DNA from: Apostichopus japonicus
Lineage: Eukaryota; Echinodermata; Holothuroidea; Aspidochirotida; Stichopodidae
DNA length: 64,000 nucleotides
NCBI RefSeq assembly: GCF_037975245.1
Contig: NC_092577.1
Coordinates: forward strand, 12,158,013-12,222,012
Reading direction: 5' to 3'
Shown here: positions 55,197 to 64,000 of the stretch, piece by piece
Position numbering within the stretch: position 1 is the first letter of the stretch
Layout of the letters: every line of letters starts with the position of its first letter
Notes under the pieces: generated by a model
The model's input: the letters and a program-made list of their open reading frames with translations, nothing else
What the model was told of the DNA's origin: nothing
Databases searched by the model: none
Program-made: the position numbers and the translations under genes

Positions 55197-56068
55197 TGTA
55201 AATAATGTACACTCGTACAAAGTTGCGCTATTACTCGAGTTTCATGCTTCTTCGCAATCGTCAGATAGCTAATGATCAGGTTGTCTGGCTGTAGCGTGGT
55301 GCTGTCATTTTTTCCGCTTTTTTTCTGTGTCGACACTTTGACAAAAGCGGAATTAATGTCATTTATCATATATATATATATATATATTTGGGCCTATGCC
55401 AGCCTATGTATAGACCTATATGCTATATACTGTTGGGATTTTCTGCTAACAATGTAACAACTAAAATATGACGTCACTACTGATAATCGTTAATATTTCT
55501 CCCACAGTGTACTTTATAAGGCTTTTAACGTGTTTGTTTTGGTCGTCTTGTATATATAGTACAGTCTTCCCTAAAGTGCGCTACATCGCGCCCACTCTGT
55601 TCATCAACTACAACAGTCAGTAAATTTCGCTGCATGGATCGCCCGATTGTTATCTCCGTATGTGTGCCATGGGCTTTCTACGTCATGGGACGGAAAACTC
55701 TCTAACGTTTTTTAATTCTCGTTTGTTATAGGGTTTTAAGAAAATCCATCTTCGGGGTGTGTTTTCTTTTTTTCGAATAGTAGGGCCTGTAGGAAATAGA
55801 TCAGTTCATTTGTAAATGGCTATGTATATATAATATGGCGTCCTTAGTGTCGGAGTTGGTTTACCGATCACAATCTGCTGTGCGCATGACTGCTTTTGTT
55901 ATAGGGAATCCGAACATCTTATGTATCCATGAACTTCCCATGACCATAACATGGTAAGAAATGCCGGTATCTCTGCTCTATATAGGGATACTGTTCCCTT
56001 ACTATGAACGTCCACAACGCTAGAGGGCTATATGTATATACGAAGTCACGAAAATCGTCTGGTTTTTA

Positions 56069-56098
56069 GATAGGTTACGGTATTCAATAGGTTACGGT

Positions 56099-56173
<75 letters not shown>

Positions 56174-56249
56174 CAGTTGTCTGAAGATCGCAATAAAGCG
56201 TGAAACTCCGAGTTACAACTACTAGTGTTCCACTAGTCTCATCTAGTAT

Positions 56250-56296
<47 letters not shown>

Positions 56297-56318
56297 CGTA
56301 ACCTATCCGTAACCTATC
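56069..56318. mobile_element. Inverted-repeat element with doubled GGTTACGG ends and TA tracts
   Basis: ATAGGTTACGGTACTA at 56087-56102 is a perfect inverted match to TAGTACCGTAACCTAT at 56291-56306. A second GATAGGTTACGG lies outside each arm. Two TA tracts and about 80 bp of unique core lie between. The core, with TCTGAAGATCGCAATAAAGC and GTGAAACTCCGAGTT, resembles an inverted segment at 55225-55270 beside the 55041 TA tract. Confidence 0.7.
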
Positions 56319-58199
56319 GAATATATATATATACTTTGCAAACAAAAGGGCGTGGTTTAGGGGGGGGGGGGGGGTCGGGGAGCACTAATTTTGACTGAAC
56401 ATTCGTTACGTTAATAGCAATCAATTGAAACGTTCTAGTATTGTAAAGAAATCCAAGAAATAAATTGATGTATAAAACAAAGAGATGATAGATAAATAGT
56501 AAGTCAACATAATGAATGCACACGGAGAGCAATTAGTGAGTACACAATTTAATGTGTCTCACATGAAAGTTGTGAATAAAAGCAGACGATATATTTATTA
56601 TATTTTTGTTTATAGATAGACTATTTCATATGAAAGCACTTTGTTCGTTTTCACAATTAAGAACTTTTTCGATGATGAAAGTGGCTTCCCAAGAAGATAT
56701 TAAAAATGCGGCAAATACTTAAAGCAGTATATACAGGTTGTTTTTATTACGTAAAAGAACAAACATTCTCGTCGGAATCAAAAAGGGTAGTTGACATGAT
56801 ATATAACACATTAATGAAATGGTACATAATAAAGGATATGTGACACACAAGTATTTCCCTCCTACTGGAAAAAAAGCATCAATTTCACACCTCATGCATG
56901 ATAAACGGTAAGATTATTAATGTAGCCTATATATATATCATAGAAATCAATTTCTATAATATATATATATATATACTACCGTATACAAACCATTTATACT
57001 AACTATCATCTGGTCAAAAATCCAACGGTCCTTTTTTTTCTGAAAAGGGGACGTCATAAATGACACGTTTGCAGCCAGCAATTTGGGTATTCTCCAATAT
57101 TTTTAACAATTCCATTGTTCCCTAACGATTGCTCCATTGACACAACATGCAGCCTAGCTGCTCGGTGCGGGAACAACTTCTCTGCGAATGTTCAAGTAAC
57201 AGCCCGCCAGTATGTATACTTTCGTATTGTGAGTGCTATTGTATATACAATATTGAGTTAGATATATATATATAGGTTAGGTTATATCCACTCTTACTCT
57301 CAATCGGAGCCGCATGATCACTCTATCTAGAGGAGAGAACTTTCACTTTTTTTCACAGTGTCACTTTAAGTCGATATATATATCTATATATATATATATA
57401 TAAATATATATAAATATTGGCTGTTTCGATTTTGAGAATACAGTCATTTGCGGGAATTCACTCGGAGAAGACAGAACTCATTTCTGCGAAAGAGTGATAA
57501 TTGCGAACACAATCAAAGAATGACTTCTCACTCGATAATTTCAGATCATTGCTAATTGCAGAAAGCTTTTGCCTACAGGTGACACATTTAAACCAATCAG
57601 GGTTGCCACGTGAACCGGCCAAATTAGCGACCAAATCGGCTGAAAAACAATGTCAAATACGAATTTGGTGTTATTTTATTGACCCTGGATATGGGAAAAA
57701 AATGCATGTGTCGGTTCGCAATTCATTGCCATTAGAGGTGGTACATGTCATAGATGTACGTTAGGGATTGAAATGTGGTAAAGAAAAAAAAATCCAGTGT
57801 TTTTACCGACGCGTATATAGGACCTGAGTAGGACTGAATAACATGAAATGTATGATTGGAATCAATGTTCTTTTGGGGGAATTTATTACATTTTTATTAC
57901 TATTTCTCTTAAATTGGTAGGCCATTTAATAAAAAAACAATGCAAAATGCTGTTTGGTCGGACATTCCATTTCCCTCCGGCCAGTAAAATTTAACGTTAA
58001 ACAGACCAAATTGGCAACGCTGTTAACGATCACGGCCGGGCGATACCTTATATAGCGTATACTGAATTTGGGATGTAAGCTTCACTACTGAAGAAAATAG
58101 GTCCACTGAAAACAAATCAACATGGCGGGTCAACGATTTCTCGAAGGAATGGAAGGGGAGCGGGAGGAGAGGGGAGGGGAGGGGACGGGGTGGGGGAAG
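56319..58199. other. Unassigned sequence
   Basis: AT-rich sequence with a 15-base G run at 56360-56374 and short TA tracts near 56957 and 57385. No exon with a recognisable product was found. The 87-codon frame near 57501 has no family signature. Confidence 0.6.
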
Positions 58200-58650
58200 A
58201 GGATTTAATGTAACTTTTTAACAACCTTAGGTACTAAGGGTCCAGGGGGCAAGGCCCCGGCAGCTGCAGCGTTTGTAGGTTGCGCTAATTTTCTCGTATT
58301 GAGGTTAAGGCATAACGGGGGGGGGGGAGGGAGTGTGGGGGAGAGGGCAACATCGTCAGGGAGCTGAAGTGTCAAAGTTCTAGAAAAAAGAAGGACATGG
58401 TATTAGAAAGAGGATTTAATGTAGTATTTTCAGAGCCTAGGTACTAGGAGTCCAGGGGTGGGGGGGGGGGGAACACGTGGACTTCAGCTGCAGCGTTTGA
58501 AGATATTTGTTTGTTCTATTATAACGATTTTAAAGACACAGAATTCATTTCTGAGAGGTACCGTAATCAGTTTCAACGGAACGTTTAATACATCCTCGGT
58601 GCATGAGGATCAGGGGCGAAGCACCCGGAAAACGATAGCGTTTGTTCAGC
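58200..58650. repeat. Degenerate tandem repeat, ~170-210 bp unit, about three copies
   Basis: AGGATTTAATGTA, then TAGGTACTARGRGTCCAGGG and CAGCTGCAGCGTTTG recur at 58200 and 58411. A weaker third copy follows near 58584. Confidence 0.75.
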
Positions 58651-60288
58651 GTAACATTATCCAAAACTGGGAAATGTATATACAGACGTAAGGGAGAAAC
58701 AGACAGAACGACATAATGTTATCTTATTCTAAATTCTTAATTCTTGTTCAACCGACTCCTACGTTTCTAGGTACATAGTTGAATTCGGCTCACCAAGTTT
58801 GAGACCGACTTGGCTAAAATTTGAGATCGATTATTTTGGGATACCCCCACCCCCCCCCCTTCAGCTGGCTCTCAATATACCGAATGCCCGTCAACACGAC
58901 ACCGAAGGAGAGGGAGAATGGGGAGGAATTCACGCACTGAGTACTGAAGTGCACGACTAATAAACGTGTCCTGTATATGTAATCAACTTCGCGTATAAAA
59001 AATCGTGAAGTCGTCCATCATAATGTAAGATTTTCTCTGTTTCTGTGTTTCCTCTCCTTCCCCCCCCCCCTTTTTTCCGGGTTTTTTATTTTTATGTTCT
59101 TCTTATTTTATCCTAATTTTCGTTTTTGCTGTCTTAAGTTTTCTCCTCTAGTTTTCAATCTATATTTTCCCTCCTCTTATCATAAGCCTTTTTTCTTTTC
59201 TCTCTATACGAATACTTTTTAAAACCAAAATGTCGATTGCTTATTAACCGATAATAACCCACTCGATGTTAGAGTTAACCTATTTAACTTTACTATTAAA
59301 GTATTATATATATTGTGCTAACTGACATTATGATGTCGGCGCCACTAGACACTTCAACATTCCCGCCAAAATACTACAGATCGGTTTTGTACAAGAATTA
59401 AATTGTCTGCGCGATATCTAGAGTGGTCTTCATGTATTCCGTGCAAAGTGTATGTAGTGGGCGTGGTGTTTATAAAGGCATTACTGCAGGCACTTTAGAA
59501 GAAAGAATATTGTCGGATGTCACCTGGGGTCATCCACGATCATATGGACAAATACAGTGGGAAATAAGGAGAGCGGGGTTGGGATGGTGGTCAGGGAGGT
59601 AGGAAGCTTCCAAAAAGTGGAGGGGGGGGGGGGGAGCGCAACATCAGAGGGGCACTTTCTCATTCCACAACCATCACTCGTTATGCTATAAACCGATACA
59701 CACCGGCCATATCACTTAAATATATATGATGTGTTAGTATGCCTATCAATACTATTTATTGAGATTGATTGTTGTTAAACGTGCTACAAAAAAGTATGGG
59801 ATGCCATTTTAGAAATAGCATGTACAGACTGAAAATAAATAATTAAATAAAATATTAACTTTAACAAAGGCTTAAGATATCCAAAAGACAGTTCTTCATC
59901 AAATGGGCACATTTTATTTGCCAGTAAGGCACATTTGCTATTGGGGGAAATTGGGGGAAATTGGGGCACGTGCCCCCAGTGCCCCCTCCCCGGCTCCTAC
60001 CCCCTGATGGTGGTGACGTTAGGGGTGAGAGGTGTGGATGTGAGGCTGAAACGCAAATATTTTGAGCTCCAAATTCTTTCCGCTTTTCTTTCCTTAGTTC
60101 CAGATCCAAGCTTCATAACTTATGTCGTATAGATGAGATATAAAATATAAAGTAATTTATTAATTTGCATAAAGTACTAATCTGTGATTTCAAGACGTGG
60201 AAATACCGACAACTGGTTTTCTTAATATTGAAATAATGGAACAATTCAACTATGTGACAGCATGTTCAATTTTCAATTATATATATTG

Positions 60289-60345
<57 letters not shown>

Positions 60346-62150
60346 TCGTTTGATACGATCAACTGAAGCAACGCTTAATCAAAATTACTTGTTGACTTAA
60401 GACACCAAATTAATTTGATATATTTGTAGACCGGTCGAAAACACTGGCTATAGTGGTCCAGTATGCTTTTCTATATTACTTTTTTGAGAAATGACACTTT
60501 AACCATCTGACGCTCCTCAATCAAAGTGGCTGGACTATTTAGTCTAACAACACAGACCATAAAGTCAAATCCGCAGTTGCAATAAAACAGCTCAATGGGA
60601 AAAATGTAAGATTTTTATATCCTCAAATTACATATTTAAAAGTGCATCAATTTCTTAATGACAAATGGTGTTGCATGTCGGTCTGTGGTTCATATGAAGC
60701 TGAAAGAACGTGTTTCCGTTGTGTTATTATACTTTACTAAAACAATAGATTTACTCTTCTAGGCTTGCAGGGTATACTACGTCATCGTGAAGATAGCCTA
60801 AGCTTAAAGGGGCATTCCAGAGATACTGTGTGGCATATTTTAAGATTGAATATTATGAAACCCGTATATAGCAGCTAAAGAAAAAAGTTATCATCAGCTC
60901 TTTATTCTTTCGTATTTCTTGGACTATGATCTATACCTAAAGTCATTCTGACAGGTATTATTCTGCGAAAGAGTCTCTTTAGGCTTATTTCCTCAATCTG
61001 TGTGTATGTGTGTGTGCGGTTTGCCTCTCTGTGTGTGCGTCCTTGTTTTGTTAACCTCATCACCTTTAATTAATAATATGTGATGGCAGTAGGCCTATTT
61101 CTCTCGGAAGTTATGGCACAATACTTCCTGCAGGGTTAAAAAACCTTCATTTAAACCATAAAAGTGGGGGATATGTTAACCTCTTCTTAAACGTATATTT
61201 TAACCATGATCTTGTTCAATTGAGATGATAACTTGCTCTAGAGCGTGAGATGTCAAACTTCGGTATTTTAGAGAAATTTGACTTTGCTTGGCTTCTTATA
61301 ATGTGACATTCGGTTTATCTTAAACCAGTACATCAAAGAAAGAACGAAAGAAAATGAAATCAATCGATTTGAAAATCGAGATTAAAAAGCAAATGGATGA
61401 AACCCCTCTAACAAAGAATAATTAACAGGGTTTTTAGTAAAGATTGCAGGTGAAGGCAATTATTTGCCTCGGAGCCAGACAGGCGTTACATCTCTATTCT
61501 CAGCGTGTCATTAAAACCCCGGTATGTCTATAGGCAAGGTTGGCAAATTATGGAGACGCAAGAAGAGGGGAGTTGCAGTGGATAAAACAACGTGTCAAGG
61601 AATACATATCACGTAAATTAAACATGCTCAAATACACATGTTCCCCATACATTAATACCTATTTACATAAGCTATATGTTACCCATAGCCTTTTCTAATT
61701 CGTTCCATTCACTTTCACGTTACTGGTTCATGATTTTTCCGTACGAATACTATATGCGCTCATATAGTTCTTATCCAAAATTAGTGCAGTCACTCCATAA
61801 TGAAAGGCGTCCGAATGAAATAAGTCAACGGGTGGGGAAGGGTCCGGGACGGGGTAAACGGGTAAACGACGGAAGGGTTGGGGGGGGGGGGTTGGGTCAG
61901 GAAATAAACATAATTAGAGGGTTGTTGTAAAGAGGAGGGGCGATATTGGGCAGTACGCTATCCCACTTTTGGAAGACAAAAAGAATTATGAATTTTAGTT
62001 CTTTTTAGTTTCTTGATTTACGCCTTAGAAATTATTTTCTGGTGGCAAATAATGTGCAACTTACTTTCGAGAGGAAAATATACCACATTGCTTATAGTTG
62101 AAAACCAAACAAAAACCCAATCATAACTACTAACAGAGGACATCATCAAG
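58651..62150. other. Unassigned sequence with simple repeats
   Basis: It contains G/C homopolymers (58846-58859, 59623-59635, 61880-61890), a TA tract at 60297-60341 and AT-rich unique DNA. No supported gene, RNA or complete mobile element was identified. Confidence 0.6.
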
Positions 62151-62159
62151 TATTCTTTG

Positions 62160-62520
62160 GATAATTATTGAGAGCGTGGTGAACAATTGAGAACGTGGTG
62201 GACATTATTGAGAGCGCGGCGGACAATTATTGAGAGCGTGGTAGACAATTGAAAACGTGGTGGACAATTGAGAGCGCCAGTGGTGGACAATTGAGAGCGT
62301 GGGTGGGCACTTGAGAGCGTAGTTGACAATTATTGAGAGCGTGGTGGACAATTATTGAGAGCGTGGTGGACAATTGAGAGCGTGGTGGACAATTGATAGC
62401 GTAGTGGACAATTGATAGCGTGGTGGACATTATTATTGAGAGCGTTGTGTACAGTCATTGAGAGCGTGGTGGACAATTGAGAGCGGGTGAAAAATTGAGA
62501 GCGAGGTGGACATTGAGGGC
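62160..62520. repeat. Minisatellite, 19-24 bp unit, about 16 copies
   Basis: The unit is GAGAGCGTGGTGGACAATT with an optional extra ATT. Copies vary in length and in GTGG/GCGG. It ends exactly where SINE family B starts and accounts for the Pro/Ser/Leu repeat ORFs on the minus strand. Confidence 0.95.
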
Positions 62521-62850
62521 ATGGTGGCCAATTGGCTAAGGCGTCGGACTTGTGATCCAAGTATTGCTGGTTCGATTCCTGCCTAGTTCATTACGTTGTG
62601 TCCTTGGGCAAGATGCTTTATCTAAATTACCTCTCTCCACCCAGGGGTTAAATGGGTACCTGTGAGGTAACTTGTCATTGGGCGCAGTATATAACTGCAG
62701 CTGCCTGGAGGGATTGTCTCTGGGACAGGTTATCATTGACCAGGGGTAATATAACGTCTGTGTAAAGCGCTTTGAGACCTATTGCTGGTATAAAACGCTA
62801 TATAAAACTCGAGTATTTATTATTTTCATTATTTTTATTATTATGCTTGT
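62521..62850 (+). mobile_element. tRNA-headed SINE, family B, full-length copy
   Basis: The head TGGCCAATTGGCTAAGGCG is A-box-like and GCTGGTTCGATTCCTGCC B-box-like. The central GTGTCCTTGGGCAAGATGCT is a motif shared by many deuterostome SINEs. The 3' end AAAGCGCTTTGAGACC and CGCTATATAAA leads into a TTATTA tail. Confidence 0.88.
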
Positions 62851-64000
62851 GATGAACAATTTTCCCCAAACACTGAGATAAGAAGAATATACAATAAAAA
62901 GATTCCGCTTCGTGAGAGATCAATCAAATTAAACTCTCCACAATGTTTGTGACTGCAGGATTTTGAGATAAAGTCGAAAAAGTAAACATTTCCAAAATTT
63001 TGAAAGTCCTCTTATCCAGAAATTTAAAATTATACGGCGTTTTATCATGACGCTGAATCAGTGAAGGGACAAAACAAGAGTTAAAAGCCTGACCCGTTAT
63101 ATGATTCCTCAGAAAATGTATAATATTGAAATGCAGCGAAAATATAACTTAAGCAGAGACTAAGTTATTAAAAAATATAATTTACGTATAAATAGATATA
63201 TTTGTAAGTTTCATCTTATTTGTCGTATTGAACAACCGACTTCGCTTGCAACATGTTATCTCGTTTCGTATACACACACATATACCGGTCTAAAACGTCC
63301 AAATTAAATTGCAATGGAGCCCTAATTTTCCCTATACAGCCCTATATAGCCCTATATAGTTTATCAGAGGGAGACGTGTTCCATATAGGGGAGTCAAGAG
63401 TCAGATGGGGGAATTGTGACGATACTGATAACTCATGAGTTAATATTTATATATAGTTTATATAGTATTATATTATATATAGTTTATTTTTATTCTTTTC
63501 CCTCGTTTCAATGGGTTTCTATAACTGACCCCAGCGGCCAGGGGTGTATGGTCCCTATGGTCCCGCCCATGCCCCCACCACGTCCCAGAAGATGTATAAA
63601 ACCCCTACCATAAGTTTGTTACTTTTTACTATAAATATCAATAGATTTACTCTCTACTGTACGTTCATTATGTCAAATGTTCAGCTAAATATTTCAAGCC
63701 CAGCTTCATTTGCATGTACCGATGGGTCCGGAAGATATTGCCATTAACTTTTAAGGCTTATATGGGACAAAACTAAGGTTTCAAGGAATGCTCAAGGGGG
63801 AAGATATATTTAATAAGCAACTTGCATCATGAATTAATTTAGCGTACTGTTAAACGACAGTCCGCAAACGATAGAGCGCCACCGTTGAAGTGGGTCGAGG
63901 ACAATTTTCGTGTTTCAAGGGATTTCAAGGGACACTTTTCGAAGCTTGCCGATGGAGATCAAGTCCATGGTTCAAGGCTTGGCTAATTTCCATGCGTTCT
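62851..64000. other. Unassigned sequence to the window end
   Basis: AT-rich DNA with a tandem CCCTATATAG motif near 63340. No exon or mobile element was recognised. Confidence 0.6.

Noticed and set aside
55021-55369. Tyr-Ile repeat proteins
   Set aside because: Pure translation of TA microsatellites.
57501-57764. 87-codon plus-strand ORF
   Set aside because: No family signature, no splice context and no repeat homology visible.
62227-62560. Pro/Ser/Leu/Thr repeat protein on the minus strand
   Set aside because: Translation of the GAGAGCGTGGTGGACAATT minisatellite.
62521-62590. tRNA gene at GGCCAATTGGCTAAGGCG
   Set aside because: The cloverleaf does not close, and it leads into a SINE body with a shared 3' end.

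Overview
This is animal nuclear DNA. It is AT-rich, has dense introns with consensus splice sites and branched non-LTR retrotransposons, and carries three single-copy eukaryotic housekeeping genes. The proteins resemble their vertebrate orthologues closely. Long oligo-dG/dC runs, TA microsatellites, tRNA-headed SINEs with CATA-type tails and many small DNA elements fit a marine invertebrate. An echinoderm or other invertebrate deuterostome is my best guess, but the sequence does not prove it.

Layout. (1) 1-22134, minus strand: VPS11, a HOPS/CORVET core subunit. I can place 20 firm exons plus two 30-nt cassette exons. They encode the beta-propeller and most of the alpha-solenoid; the C-terminal part with the RING finger lies before base 1. 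(2) 22135-22287: a 153-bp divergent promoter. (3) 22288-25906, plus strand: MRPS14 (uS14m), three exons, 137 residues, complete. (4) 25907-33921: intergenic DNA with tandem arrays, a SINE and a small inverted-repeat element. (5) 33922-48562, minus strand: PTDSS1, phosphatidylserine synthase 1, 13 exons, 459 residues, complete. (6) 48563-64000: no conserved host gene seen. It is filled with a non-LTR retrotransposon holding a 514-codon open reverse transcriptase, two hAT-like non-autonomous elements with probable 8-bp target duplications, TA arrays, minisatellites and a second SINE family.

The genes do not form a pathway. VPS11 acts in endolysosomal tethering, MRPS14 in the mitochondrial small ribosomal subunit, and PTDSS1 in ER phospholipid synthesis. 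VPS11 and MRPS14 are probably co-regulated from their shared short promoter.

Best leads: the paired 30-nt, phase-1 cassette exons of VPS11; the decayed tandem copies of PTDSS1 exon 4; the 42-bp array of a 25-bp near-perfect palindrome in MRPS14 intron 1; a GC-AG intron in VPS11; a Gypsy integrase relic split by a LINE 3' end with a 28-bp target duplication; and several apparently undescribed MITE families. No bacterial-type system, CRISPR array or intact tRNA gene is present.
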